A stretch of 64,000 nt of DNA from Sphingobacterium paucimobilis HER1398 (GTDB lineage Bacteria; Bacteroidota; Bacteroidia; Sphingobacteriales; Sphingobacteriaceae): NCBI RefSeq assembly GCF_000416985.1, contig NZ_ATDL01000022.1:62001-126000 (forward strand). Reading direction: 5' to 3'. Positions 18,546-27,718 of the stretch are shown one piece after another (positions within the stretch are counted from its first letter, which is position 1; every line of letters starts with the position of its first letter). The notes under the pieces were generated by a model. The model did not search any database and was not told the origin of the DNA. It saw nothing but the letters and a program-made list of their open reading frames with translations. Both the position numbers and the translations under genes were made by a program.

Positions 18546-21500
18546 ATGTATGAAATTTTATTCAAACCGTTGATCGGTCTCCTTATTCCTATAAACGGAA
18601 AGGGGTATCGATCATCCACCTCGAGAGTCGAAAATTCGCTATGCAGGACCAATATACTCTCGCTTAAACATGTCTTTATGCGTATCACTTTGCTAAGTTT
18701 ATTCTTGGGAGCTGTATTGGTACATGCCAGCCCAAACGTAAATGCTCAACGCATCACTCTAAACAAAAAGTCGATAAGTGTCATTGATTTCTTTAGAGAG
18801 GTCAGAAAACAGACGGCTTATGACTTTGTATATGACCATTCTATCGTAAAGGACAAACGGATATCGCTTGTCGTAAACGAAATGCCACTGGAACAACTGT
18901 TGGAAAAGGTGCTCCCCGAAATTCAGCTTTCCTGGAAAGTAAAAGATCGAGTGATTGTCATCGATGAAATAGCATCTACTTCTTCAAGGCTCGTGGCTCA
19001 ACAGTCCATAACAGGTAAAGTGACGAATGAAAAAGGAGATCCTTTGATAGGGGCTTCTGTATTCAGCGCACAGCAGAATACCCTGACCGACGAATCTGGC
19101 AAGTTTAGTATTGTGGCTAAAACCGGAGATGTAATCACTATCCGTTATGTAGGCTATGAAACGAAAACAGTTTCAATTGTAAACAATGAGCCGTTGAGAA
19201 TTCAAATGCATGCGCAACTGGAAGAAATGGAAGATGTCGTCGTAACGGCGCTGGGATTGAAAAAATCAGAATCCAGTCTCGGCTACGCTGTCGAAAATGT
19301 AAAAGGAGAGATTTTTGAAAAAGTAAAATCAGATAAGGTAATCGATATGTTGGCAGGACGGGTCGCTGGCCTGCGTGTCAATAGCCGATCGGGAGTATTA
19401 CAGGATGCTGCTATCACGCTCCGCGGACGAGAGCCTCTCTATGTCGTAAATGGTAATCCTGTAAATGTCGGCTTTAGAGGGATTGCAGCCGACGATATAG
19501 AAAGTGTCACGGTTCTGAAAGGCCCACAGGCATCGGTTCTCTATGGTTCCAGAGGTATTGATGGTGCTATAGTTATTACCACGAAAAACTCGGGAAAGAG
19601 CGATGAGGTAGAAATAGCGGTCAACTCATCCAATATGTTGGCTGCTGGTTTTATTTCATTTCCAGAGGTACAGGAAGTATATGGACAAGGCGAATTTGGT
19701 CAATATGCTTTTAAAGATGGTAAAGGTGGCGGATTGTATGATGATATCTGGATATGGGGGCCTAAATTAAATCAAAAAGATCCTAATACACCAAGCGGCT
19801 ACTGGGAAACGACTCAATACAATAGCCCTAAAGATCCGACAACGGGAGAGCTGATACCACTGCCCTGGGTGTCCAATAAAAATAATCTGAAGCGTTTTTT
19901 ACTGCGTGGTGCCACGACCAACAATAATGTATCGCTGTCGCAACGTCTAAAAGATGGTGGATACAGTATAGGCCTTAACCAGATGTACAGACAGGGTATG
20001 GTGCCGAATACTTCGGTCAACCAGATAGGACTTAACGTGGGCGGTAACTACACCATCCGAAAGCGGTTGAAGGTAGACGTGAATGTCAATTACAGCAATC
20101 TGTTTACGGACAATTACCCACCAGTAGGATATGCCAATGACCAGGTGTTCTATAATACGGTAATGTATATGGGTGCCAATACGGATATCATGGACCTGAG
20201 AAACTACTGGAAAGAGGGACGGGAAGGATATGAACAGCGCAATTATAACTACGCCTGGTTCCAAAACCCGTGGTTCATCGCCTACGAATACATCAGGCCC
20301 TACGCCAAAAAAAGGGTGATATCATCGATCAACTTTGACTATGATTTTGGGAAAAACACACATTTCATCTTAAAAGCAGGTAATGACTATCAATTCACCA
20401 ATAATGAAACTTTTCAACCTTATGCCTGGGTAAATGGCGAAACTGGCAAGTACAGCAAGGCAACCTATGATGAGACCCTACTGGATATCAATGCCATGGT
20501 AACCACAAAGCAACAGTTTGGAAAATGGTCCGTGGATGCGATGGCTGGTGTAAACTGGAATGAGTTGGATCGAAATACCATGACTGGTGAAACCAATGGT
20601 GGCTTGATAGTACCCAATGTATACAATTTTACAAATTCGAAAAAACAGGCTACCGTATCCAACTACCGCACTGACAAGCGTATGTATGGTCTTTATGGAT
20701 CACTGACCATGGATTGGGACGCTACACTTTTCTTGACCTTTACGGGGCGGAATGACTGGTCTTCGGCACTGATAAAGAACAACAGATCTTACTTCTACCC
20801 TTCGGTGTCCTCCAGTATCATTGTTTCCAATCTTGTAAAATTACCTGAACCTATCAGTTTCTTAAAAGTACGTGGATCTTGGGTAAACGTAGGTCGTGAT
20901 ATGGATGCTTACAATCTATCGACCAATTATTACCTGTCACAAGTCTGGGGCTCGGAACCTGCATTTGCCCCAGAAGATAGAGTCATCGACCCTAATATCG
21001 AACCGAGCATGACAGATTCGTACGAGATGGGATTGGATATTCGCTTTTTTAATAACAAGCTCCGCCTAGATGCTTCCTACTTCAATACATTAGACAAGAA
21101 CTGGATACAGGAAGTCAATATCCCCCACCCTTCTGGACACAGCAAGATGCTGACGAATGGGAATGCTTATCTCCGAGATGGATATGAGTTTATTCTAAGT
21201 GGAAAGCTGAAGGAAAACAAGGACTTTTCCTGGGAAGCATCTGCCAATTTCTCGAGCTTTAAAACCGTACTATATGACATCTATAACGATCAATATAATT
21301 ACGGAAACTTTAAGATCGGTGACAGATCTGATGCTTTCTACGCTACTGTATATATGCGTGAGCCTGGCACCGAAAACTTTGTAGTCGGAAATAACGGACT
21401 GCCATTGGTCGATAAATTCAGCCGTAATATGGGCAATAAAGATCCCAAATGGGAAGCTGGATTGACAAATAATATCCGCTATAAGGACTGGAACCTAAGC

Positions 21501-22022
21501 TTTAATGTCAGTGGCAGATTCGGAGGTCTGATATACTCCCAATTAAATGCTCGCATGCTTGAAACTGGCGCCGACAAGCGTACCGCCAGCCTAGAGCGAG
21601 AAGAAGATTGGGACAGAGTTCCATCCTTTGTCCCGAACGATGCTGTGGTAGTGAGCAGTGGTGATATTAAATACAGCCCTACTGGCGAAGTCCTCGAAGA
21701 CACACGGGTATTCGAGAAAAGTACTGTCCCAGTTATGTACAAAGACTGGATGCGACAAATGGGCAGCCTCGGCGGACGCATGACGAAGGGGTGGAATGTG
21801 TATGATGCCAGCTTCATCAAACTGAGAGATATAGCCATCACTTATACATTGGATAAGCACCTGGTCCATTGGAAAGCCTTCAAATCGGCCAATGTATCCT
21901 TGATCGGAAACAATGTTCTGATGTGGAAAAAATTACCGCACGAGGACCCCGATGGTAATGTAAGTACACTCGGTTATCCGACAGAAAGATACCTCGGTTT
22001 AAATCTAAATGTCAAATTCTAA
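18546..22022 (+). CDS. SusC/RagA family TonB-linked outer membrane protein with STN domain
   Basis: 1158 residues. The gene starts MYEILFKPLIGLL, and the true secretion signal is internal (MRITLLSLFLGAVLVHAS, from Met45), a layout usual for signalling SusC proteins. Domains in order: STN/secretin (about 70-135, VIDFFREVRKQTAYDFVYDH), CarboxypepD_reg (about 153-230, SITGKVTNEKGDPLIGASV), plug (VIDMLAGRVAGLRVNSRSG and a DIESVTVLKGPQASVLYGSR segment), then the beta-barrel to the C-terminal LNLNVKF. The STN domain fits contact with the FecR protein encoded just upstream. It should import a large ligand together with the SusD partner at 22034. The cargo genes downstream suggest a phosphoester-containing ligand. 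Confidence 0.94.
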   Translation: MYEILFKPLIGLLIPINGKGYRSSTSRVENSLCRTNILSLKHVFMRITLLSLFLGAVLVHASPNVNAQRITLNKKSISVIDFFREVRKQTAYDFVYDHSIVKDKRISLVVNEMPLEQLLEKVLPEIQLSWKVKDRVIVIDEIASTSSRLVAQQSITGKVTNEKGDPLIGASVFSAQQNTLTDESGKFSIVAKTGDVITIRYVGYETKTVSIVNNEPLRIQMHAQLEEMEDVVVTALGLKKSESSLGYAVENVKGEIFEKVKSDKVIDMLAGRVAGLRVNSRSGVLQDAAITLRGREPLYVVNGNPVNVGFRGIAADDIESVTVLKGPQASVLYGSRGIDGAIVITTKNSGKSDEVEIAVNSSNMLAAGFISFPEVQEVYGQGEFGQYAFKDGKGGGLYDDIWIWGPKLNQKDPNTPSGYWETTQYNSPKDPTTGELIPLPWVSNKNNLKRFLLRGATTNNNVSLSQRLKDGGYSIGLNQMYRQGMVPNTSVNQIGLNVGGNYTIRKRLKVDVNVNYSNLFTDNYPPVGYANDQVFYNTVMYMGANTDIMDLRNYWKEGREGYEQRNYNYAWFQNPWFIAYEYIRPYAKKRVISSINFDYDFGKNTHFILKAGNDYQFTNNETFQPYAWVNGETGKYSKATYDETLLDINAMVTTKQQFGKWSVDAMAGVNWNELDRNTMTGETNGGLIVPNVYNFTNSKKQATVSNYRTDKRMYGLYGSLTMDWDATLFLTFTGRNDWSSALIKNNRSYFYPSVSSSIIVSNLVKLPEPISFLKVRGSWVNVGRDMDAYNLSTNYYLSQVWGSEPAFAPEDRVIDPNIEPSMTDSYEMGLDIRFFNNKLRLDASYFNTLDKNWIQEVNIPHPSGHSKMLTNGNAYLRDGYEFILSGKLKENKDFSWEASANFSSFKTVLYDIYNDQYNYGNFKIGDRSDAFYATVYMREPGTENFVVGNNGLPLVDKFSRNMGNKDPKWEAGLTNNIRYKDWNLSFNVSGRFGGLIYSQLNARMLETGADKRTASLEREEDWDRVPSFVPNDAVVVSSGDIKYSPTGEVLEDTRVFEKSTVPVMYKDWMRQMGSLGGRMTKGWNVYDASFIKLRDIAITYTLDKHLVHWKAFKSANVSLIGNNVLMWKKLPHEDPDGNVSTLGYPTERYLGLNLNVKF

Positions 22023-22033
22023 AAGATAGATCT

Positions 22034-23569
22034 ATGTCACATATACACAAAACAATACTCATTATTCTTGTCGTGGGGCTTAGTATCGCTATGCCGGGAT
22101 GCCGTAGCAATATGGACGAAATCAGCAAAAACCCAAACCGATCAGAAGTTATCAATCCGAACAACCTGCTGACTTATCTCTGCCTGTATACCTTTAGTCC
22201 AGACTATTTTGGTTTGAACAGGCAGCTCGACAGTTACTTTATAGATTGGCGCTTTGGTGGGAGCCATCTTAATTGGTTACGTCGTAACTTTAATGGGGAG
22301 TACCGCTTTCTGACGGTGTCAAACAGTATGAAGTCTGAAGCGGAGCGACTGAACCAACCCGAGTATCTGTCGCTGGCCCGCTTCTTCGACGCACACTGGA
22401 TATTTACATTGACGCGTCTGTATGGTGATGTCCCTTATTCCGAAGCCAACAGGATAAACCAAGGGATTACCCAACCTAAATATGACGAACAAGAGGAGAT
22501 TATAGTCAAGGTATTGGAAGAATTGGCTACAGCAAATGACGAGCTGTCCAAACTGGGAGACAAAACTATAGCGGGGGATATCATTTTTGGAGGTGACCTC
22601 AAAAAATGGCGAAAAATGATCAACAGCTATCGTCTAAAAGTTCTGATAAATCTGAGCCAACAACAACAATTAAAAGGTACATCGATCGCAAGCAGATTTG
22701 CAGATATCGTCAACAATCCTACAGAAAACCCGATTATGGAGCACCTCGAAGACTCGCCCATACGCGACGAGAGCAATAATCCGAACAACTATTACTTGTA
22801 CCTTGACAATAATTTTATATCAGGCTATCGAATCACTCAGTTTACAGCGGAGTACATGAAGGATAGAAATGACTATCGCCTCACTAAGTTTGCTCAACCT
22901 ACAATCTTGGCCGAAAATGGAAATCTTGACCCCAACAATCTGCAAAATTATGCAGGAACGAATCCGTGGCCCAATAAGGAGAACAATGTAAATTATCAAT
23001 ACGAGGACAGTAAAAAGATATCGCGAGTAAATAACAGATACCACCGCGAACCTATAGGCCCTCCGACTATGATATTTGGTTATCCCGAGCAGGAATTTAT
23101 ACTTGCGGAAGCGGCACTAAGAGGATGGATAAACGGCGATGTAGCGCAACATTACAAAAACGGAATATTAGCATCTTTCAAATACTTTGGACTGGAAAAC
23201 AGAGGTTCGGCTTTCATTCAACAACCTAAAGTGCAGCTTGCAGGAAGCGATAGTGAGAAGTTGGGACAAATCATCACCCAAAAGTTCTTAAACTTCTTTA
23301 TGCAAGGAGGATATGAACCTTATTTCGAGCTAAGGCGTACGGGGTATCCTGATTTTGCCGCTTACGTTACGCCTGATATATCGACCTTGTACAACAATGG
23401 GCAGCTACCGCTCCGATATCTATATCCTTTGGGCGAGTTGACTGATAATAAAGCGAATGTAACAACTGCAATCTCGCGTCTTCCGGGCGGAGATCAAATA
23501 TTTTCAAAAATGTGGCTATTAAGAGGTTCGGACAACCTTCGGAATCCCCAACCTTTTCCTTACCAATAA
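22034..23569 (+). CDS. SusD/RagB-like outer membrane lipoprotein
   Basis: 511 residues with a lipoprotein signal (SIAMPGC, Cys23). The body matches the SusD-like_2 type: NPNNLLTYLCLYTFSPDYFG near the N terminus, LARFFDAHWIFTLTRLYGDV with PYSEA (the usual W-x-x-LT-x-x-YGDVPYSEA region), WRKMINSYRLKVLINLS, and EFILAEAALRGWI. It starts 12 bp after the SusC gene. SusD proteins form the lid of the SusC transporter and bind the ligand at the cell surface. No carbohydrate-active enzyme is encoded nearby, so a glycan ligand is not supported. Confidence 0.92.
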   Translation: MSHIHKTILIILVVGLSIAMPGCRSNMDEISKNPNRSEVINPNNLLTYLCLYTFSPDYFGLNRQLDSYFIDWRFGGSHLNWLRRNFNGEYRFLTVSNSMKSEAERLNQPEYLSLARFFDAHWIFTLTRLYGDVPYSEANRINQGITQPKYDEQEEIIVKVLEELATANDELSKLGDKTIAGDIIFGGDLKKWRKMINSYRLKVLINLSQQQQLKGTSIASRFADIVNNPTENPIMEHLEDSPIRDESNNPNNYYLYLDNNFISGYRITQFTAEYMKDRNDYRLTKFAQPTILAENGNLDPNNLQNYAGTNPWPNKENNVNYQYEDSKKISRVNNRYHREPIGPPTMIFGYPEQEFILAEAALRGWINGDVAQHYKNGILASFKYFGLENRGSAFIQQPKVQLAGSDSEKLGQIITQKFLNFFMQGGYEPYFELRRTGYPDFAAYVTPDISTLYNNGQLPLRYLYPLGELTDNKANVTTAISRLPGGDQIFSKMWLLRGSDNLRNPQPFPYQ

Positions 23570-23573
23570 AATC

Positions 23574-24635
23574 ATGACAATGAAAAGAATAACATTTCTC
23601 AAAAATCTATCTTACGGACTCGGATCGACACTCTTAGGAACAACACTACTATCTTGTTCTAAAGGTACAGATGGTCCAACAGTAGAAATTCCCAGCAAAG
23701 TCCTCCCTATAACCACGAAGGGTAAGCTACGGATTGGCGTTATTACGGACGTACATAAAGACTTCTTCCCTGATGCAGATCTATATCTGCAAAAGTTTAT
23801 TGATACGGCCAAACAAAGTAATGTAGATCTGATAATCCAGATCGGTGACTTTGTATATCCTCATTTTAAAAATGACGGTTTCATGCAGATATGGAACTCT
23901 TTCGAAGGCCCCAAATACCATGTACTGGGCAACCATGATATGGACACTGCAAGTAAGAGTGATTTTCTGACTTATGTCAACCAAAAACAGCTGGGCAACT
24001 ATTACTCCTTTGACAGCAATGGCTTTCACTTGGTGGTAATGGACACGAACTACATCAAAAGTGGCGGAATATACACCGATTACAACGCTAAAAACTATAC
24101 GAAACACCCTGCAAACGAAATAGGCTATGTATCGAAAGAACAGCTGGATTGGCTGCGCGAAGATCTACGCAAGACGGACAAACCTTGTATTATATTCTCG
24201 CACCAGCCATTCAATGGCTCGGCAGGCAACAGTAAAGAAGTACAAGAGATACTGAAAGAAGAAAATAAAAAGGGTAAAAAAATCATTGCGGCATTCAGTG
24301 GGCACCTGCACAAAAACTGGTTGATTGATATCGATGAGGTCAGTCACATACAAGTCAACAGTGCTTCCTATTTTTATGTCGGTAAAAACCATCCAACAGT
24401 CACTGGACGGTTTCCAGCGAGTGTAGAGGCCAACTATCCGATCATGAAAGAGTCTGCTCCTTATGATGATTCGCTGTTCGCAATCATTGACTTCGATGGG
24501 CCAGACAGAGAAATAAAGATCCAGGGAAGGAAATCTAACTTTATAGCTCCGACTCCGTACGACCTCAACTACTATACGTACGTAGATCAGCAAAGTCCTT
24601 CTTCTAATATTGACAACCGTATAATTAAATTTTAA
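23574..24635 (+). CDS. Calcineurin-like metallophosphoesterase lipoprotein
   Basis: 353 residues. The leader ends TTLLSC (Cys28), so it is a predicted lipoprotein. The five metallophosphoesterase blocks are in order: GVITDVH (residues 55-61, Asp59/His61), IQIGDF (Asp92), LGNHD (118-122), FSHQPF (about 205) and FSGHLHKN (about 240). The metal ligands appear complete. Family members split phosphomonoesters or phosphodiesters, including phosphoglycerides and cyclic nucleotides. The gene begins 4 bp after the SusD gene, within the same operon, and ends 4 bp before the first collagen-like gene. It probably processes the ligand of this SusCD pair at the cell surface or in the periplasm. It starts MTMKRITF; the second Met at 23580 is an alternative start. 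Confidence 0.9.
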   Translation: MTMKRITFLKNLSYGLGSTLLGTTLLSCSKGTDGPTVEIPSKVLPITTKGKLRIGVITDVHKDFFPDADLYLQKFIDTAKQSNVDLIIQIGDFVYPHFKNDGFMQIWNSFEGPKYHVLGNHDMDTASKSDFLTYVNQKQLGNYYSFDSNGFHLVVMDTNYIKSGGIYTDYNAKNYTKHPANEIGYVSKEQLDWLREDLRKTDKPCIIFSHQPFNGSAGNSKEVQEILKEENKKGKKIIAAFSGHLHKNWLIDIDEVSHIQVNSASYFYVGKNHPTVTGRFPASVEANYPIMKESAPYDDSLFAIIDFDGPDREIKIQGRKSNFIAPTPYDLNYYTYVDQQSPSSNIDNRIIKF

Positions 24636-24639
24636 GGAA

Positions 24640-25101
24640 ATGAAGATGCACACTATACTATGGGGCGTAGTCCTAGCCCTACTAATCGGCTCGTCATCCT
24701 GTACAAAAGACGGTGATACGGGACCGGTAGGTGAAAATGGAGTGAAGGGACCGCAAGGACCTACGGGAGATAAGGGACCTAATGGTGATGATGCAGATAT
24801 CAGTAATGTTGAGATATTTGGCTCGGAATGGTCGGACGCAGTTTTTACAGGATCCGGTACGGATTGGAAGTTTAAGATTGCCGCTCCTCAAATCACACAG
24901 GAAGTACTCGACAAATATGTTGTCCACGTCTACTTTTTCAACAATAGCGGAAATTATCTTTATAAACTACCTTATAAAGGGACTTATGCTTCTACAAATA
25001 AGATCATCTCCAAGATTTCTGTTGGTGAAGTAGAAATACAAAGTACCTATAAAGCAAACGCAAAATTCCGGTTTGTGATCATAGACCCAAATAAGAGTTA
25101 A
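24640..25101 (+). CDS. Short collagen-like lipoprotein 1
   Basis: 153 residues; lipoprotein leader ending GSSSC (Cys21). Right after the anchor come nine Gly-X-Y triplets (GDT GPV GEN GVK, then GPQ GPT GDK GPN GDD), followed by a roughly 95-residue beta-rich domain (SEWSDAVFTGSGTDWKF, VLDKYVVHVYFF, EVEIQSTY, FRFVIIDPN). The same head domain is found in the next two genes. Gly-X-Y tracts with this Pro/charge content can form collagen-like triple helices, so a trimeric surface stalk is likely (inference). It is embedded in the SusCD/metallophosphoesterase operon. Confidence 0.82.
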   Translation: MKMHTILWGVVLALLIGSSSCTKDGDTGPVGENGVKGPQGPTGDKGPNGDDADISNVEIFGSEWSDAVFTGSGTDWKFKIAAPQITQEVLDKYVVHVYFFNNSGNYLYKLPYKGTYASTNKIISKISVGEVEIQSTYKANAKFRFVIIDPNKS

Positions 25102-25121
25102 ACATTTAATCGTCACGAGTT

Positions 25122-25658
25122 ATGAAAAATAAATTTATATACCTGATCTGCCTAACACTACTTATCTCTGCTGTGGGATGTACGAAAGAATCGCCCGTCG
25201 GCCCTCCTGGACCACAGGGAGAACAGGGCGACCCTGGCAAGAAAGGAAATACGGGTGAGAAAGGCGAAAATGGTGATGATGAAGGAGCCAACGTAGTCGT
25301 GTCGGACTGGAGCACACAGGCTTTCACCGGTGCACAAAGGAAATGGTCCGCTAACATAACCGATAACCGCATCACCGAAGCGATATTGGATAAAGGCGAT
25401 GTATCCGTATATGTAAAAATAGATGGTGCTGTCTACGAACTGAACTATTTTACCAACAGTGCAAATATTATCCAGTCGGTGTCTATGGGTAAAATACAGC
25501 TTCAAAGTACGTTTGATGCATCAACTATCGAATTCAGGTATATTCTTATTCCTGCAGGCGCGAAGTCGACATCTTTAAGCAGTACCTCAATGGGACTGCG
25601 GACTGAAAAACGCCCCTCTTATAAGGAGTATCAAAAAATATATGGTTTTAACAACTAA
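25122..25658 (+). CDS. Short collagen-like lipoprotein 2
   Basis: 178 residues; lipoprotein leader ending SAVGC (Cys20). It has nine Gly-X-Y triplets (GPP GPQ GEQ GDP GKK, then GNT GEK GEN GDD) followed by the shared head domain (VSDWSTQAFTGAQRKWSA, ILDKGDVSVYVKIDGAVYEL, GKIQLQSTFDA, FRYILIPAG). The tail beyond residue 150 is Ser/Lys-rich. It is a paralogue of the flanking genes, which have the same triplet number although the triplet sequences differ, so the length of the rod is what is conserved. It follows gene 1 after 20 bp. Confidence 0.82.
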   Translation: MKNKFIYLICLTLLISAVGCTKESPVGPPGPQGEQGDPGKKGNTGEKGENGDDEGANVVVSDWSTQAFTGAQRKWSANITDNRITEAILDKGDVSVYVKIDGAVYELNYFTNSANIIQSVSMGKIQLQSTFDASTIEFRYILIPAGAKSTSLSSTSMGLRTEKRPSYKEYQKIYGFNN

Positions 25659-25667
25659 AAAAAGACA

Positions 25668-26219
25668 ATGAAAGCAAAAGTTGCAAACATCCATGTATTG
25701 TTATGGATTGGATTAGTAGTGTCGATATGCCTAACTAATTGCAGAAAGCCCTTACTGCCCGGCCCAATGGGGACTCAAGGAGAGAAAGGAGAACCTGGTG
25801 ACCAAGGAACCGATGGCAACAAGGGCGACCCAGGAAAAGGTGGTGGATTGGGAAATGTGTATTACTCCGATTGGAAATATTATGATTTCACCAGTTTGAA
25901 TACGGGCTACTGGAGAGCTACAGTGAGCGAACCGGTTATCTCTAATGAGATCTTAACGAAAGGAACGACTATCGTGTATTTCAAGAGAGACGGGCAGGTT
26001 TTTAAAACAGACTATCTAACTGATAGTGAAAGTTTGACGCAGCGATTAGAACTGGGGCAGATATGGTTATACAGCAGCTGGGATCCCAGCTCAACCATGT
26101 TCAGGTATATCATTATACCTCCCAGTAAAACGATAGCAGCAAAAGCCATACAGGCTAAAAGCAAGTCGACGGGACAGGCATATGTTGAACTTTGTGAAAT
26201 GCTCAAAATAGAGCTTTAA
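25668..26219 (+). CDS. Short collagen-like lipoprotein 3
   Basis: 183 residues; leader ending LTNC (Cys25). At least nine Gly-X-Y triplets (GPM GTQ GEK GEP GDQ, then GTD GNK GDP GKG) precede the same head domain (YSDWKYYDFTSLNTGYWRA, EILTKGTTIVYFKRDGQVFK, GQIWLYSSWDPSS, FRYIIIPPSKT). It is the third tandem paralogue, starting 9 bp after gene 2, and is followed by a strong hairpin at 26225-26262 that probably ends the operon. Three different paralogues could form homo- or heterotrimers. Function beyond surface display is unknown. Confidence 0.82.
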   Translation: MKAKVANIHVLLWIGLVVSICLTNCRKPLLPGPMGTQGEKGEPGDQGTDGNKGDPGKGGGLGNVYYSDWKYYDFTSLNTGYWRATVSEPVISNEILTKGTTIVYFKRDGQVFKTDYLTDSESLTQRLELGQIWLYSSWDPSSTMFRYIIIPPSKTIAAKAIQAKSKSTGQAYVELCEMLKIEL

Positions 26220-26224
26220 TAAAG

Positions 26225-26262
26225 ACCTCCACCTTGAGAATTCGTTCGCTCAGGGTGGAGGT
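26225..26262 (+). terminator. Hairpin after the collagen-like genes
   Basis: 14-bp arms, ACCTCCACCTTGAG (26225-26238) and CTCAGGGTGGAGGT (26249-26262), with a single T/G wobble and a 10-base loop. Only a short T stretch follows (TTTAC), so termination may be partial, with read-through into the GDPD gene. Confidence 0.65.
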
Positions 26263-26330
26263 TTACACAACCTACTTTACGAAACATGTTATGAAATACA
26301 CCTGTTTAGTGAAGCACAAACACCTGAGAG

Positions 26331-26346
26331 TCCGCCAGCCGGCGGA
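26331..26346. repeat. Palindromic leader element, copy 1
   Basis: TCCGCC-AGCC-GGCGGA just upstream of the GDPD gene, followed by ATCATGAAA and then CATATGAAA at the true start. A related palindrome with the same downstream ATCATGAAA...CATATGAAA arrangement precedes fabG at 62316. Confidence 0.6.
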
Positions 26347-26367
26347 TCATGAAAAAATAATAAGCAT

Positions 26368-27144
26368 ATGAAAAAAAACATTATTTTATTGATACTATTC
26401 TGTACGCTGGTGGTGCATACGCAAAGTCAGACGAAAACTACAGTAATTGCGCATAGAGGCGCCTGGACTGCTCCGCATATACCGGAGAACAGTATCGCTT
26501 CTTTGAAAAAAGCTATTGAAATAGGATGTGGGGGATCAGAGTTTGATGTATGGCTAACAAAAGACAATATCGCTGTGGTGCACCACGATCCTACTATCGA
26601 TGGTCTCTCTATCGAAAATTCGGAATGGAAGGAACTGAAAAAAAAGAAACTCTCTAACGGAGAAAGGATGCCTACTTTGAAAGAATATATCAAGACAGGC
26701 ATGAAGCAGCGTGGTACACGGTTGGTACTTGAGTTTAAATCTTCAAAATTGAACAAAGAACGGACACTACAGTTAGCCCAACACTGTGTAGACCTTGTCA
26801 AAAAAATGAAAGCAGAGACTTACGTAGACTACATCGGATTTGATTATGAAGGCTGCAAACTCATCAAAAAATTGGATCCAAAGGCAAAAATCACCTACGT
26901 GAATTGGAAACATGACAAAGATCCTGCGCAATTGAAAACAGATGGCTTTTATGCGGTAGACTATAATTATAAGGTATATCTAGAGAACCCTGCATTAATC
27001 AAATCTTTCCGGGATCTCGGAATAAAGCTCAACGTATGGACTGTCAACACGGCGGACGATATGAAATGGTTTGTGGACAAGGATTTTGACTATATCACTA
27101 CAGATCACCCCCATTTGCTATTTGAAACGCTGAAAGAAAACTAG
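26368..27144 (+). CDS. Glycerophosphodiester phosphodiesterase family protein
   Basis: 258 residues with a signal peptide (LILFCTLVVHTQSQ), so probably periplasmic. GDPD hallmarks are intact: VIAHRGAW (His29, Arg30), PENSIASLKKAIEIG, SEFDVWLTKD (Glu58, Asp60), VVHHDPTIDG (His72/73), then LVLEFKSSK, the YVNWKHD stretch and KLNVWTVNTADDMKWFVD at the C-terminal end of the TIM barrel. The enzyme would split glycerophosphodiesters into alcohol and glycerol-3-phosphate. It is 149 bp downstream of the collagen-like genes in the same direction and probably belongs to the same functional locus. A strong terminator follows. Confidence 0.92.
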   Translation: MKKNIILLILFCTLVVHTQSQTKTTVIAHRGAWTAPHIPENSIASLKKAIEIGCGGSEFDVWLTKDNIAVVHHDPTIDGLSIENSEWKELKKKKLSNGERMPTLKEYIKTGMKQRGTRLVLEFKSSKLNKERTLQLAQHCVDLVKKMKAETYVDYIGFDYEGCKLIKKLDPKAKITYVNWKHDKDPAQLKTDGFYAVDYNYKVYLENPALIKSFRDLGIKLNVWTVNTADDMKWFVDKDFDYITTDHPHLLFETLKEN

Positions 27145-27164
27145 AGGTATTACTGACAGCGGAA

Positions 27165-27206
27165 AAATAAGCCTTGGCCATTGCATAAGCCAAGGCTTAT
27201 TTTTTT
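27165..27206 (+). terminator. Rho-independent terminator after the GDPD gene
   Basis: Stem AAATAAGCCTTGG (27165-27177) with CCAAGGCTTATTT (27190-27202), a 12-base loop and a run of T to 27206. It ends the 16688-27144 locus. Confidence 0.88.
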
Positions 27207-27718
27207 AAGAAATCGGTTATTCTTGCCGCTATATCCGGCCTACTTCCTTTGCATTCTCGCCTATTGTGGCGCAAGGAGATATTGGACACACAGAAACCGA
27301 ATCAATTGATCGATTCAATATTTACTCAACTTACTTTCAAAGAGTAGGATGTATATTGCAATGGCTTTAAGACGTGTACAACCGGAAAACTTATCTGACG
27401 GAGATCATCGAGAAAGCAGTATTTTTAAATAAGACAAACCTTTTTATTAAAAAATAATTTATAAATTTGTCAGCACAAAACATCAATTAAGCAAAAAATG
27501 TAACAACTAATTTCTTTCAAACCAATCAGAGTGACTGTCCAAAAGAGGTTGCCTTATTGTTCTCTCCTTAAAGAAAGAAATTTTGCTTACTGCCCAAATT
27601 TACCACATACATAGCGTACAGGAATTTACTGCTTTGAGGGGAACATATCAGCCTTTCAGTCAACAATCGCAATAAAATAAATTTTAATCGGTAACTATTC
27701 CGTGAAAAACTAAATATT
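27207..27718 (+). other. Intergenic region upstream of the Cfr-like gene
   Basis: About 510 bp without a recognisable gene. TAAATTTG at 27462-27469 fits the Bacteroidota -7 consensus and has a T-rich stretch about 17 bp upstream, so a transcript with a leader of roughly 240 bases is possible. I see no ermC- or cfr-style leader peptide that I could defend. Confidence 0.35.

Noticed and set aside
23574..26219. Collagen-like genes as phage tail-fibre remnants
   Set aside because: No phage structural genes are near. Each has a lipoprotein signal and the genes are co-directional with SusCD at small spacings, so a cell-surface role fits better.
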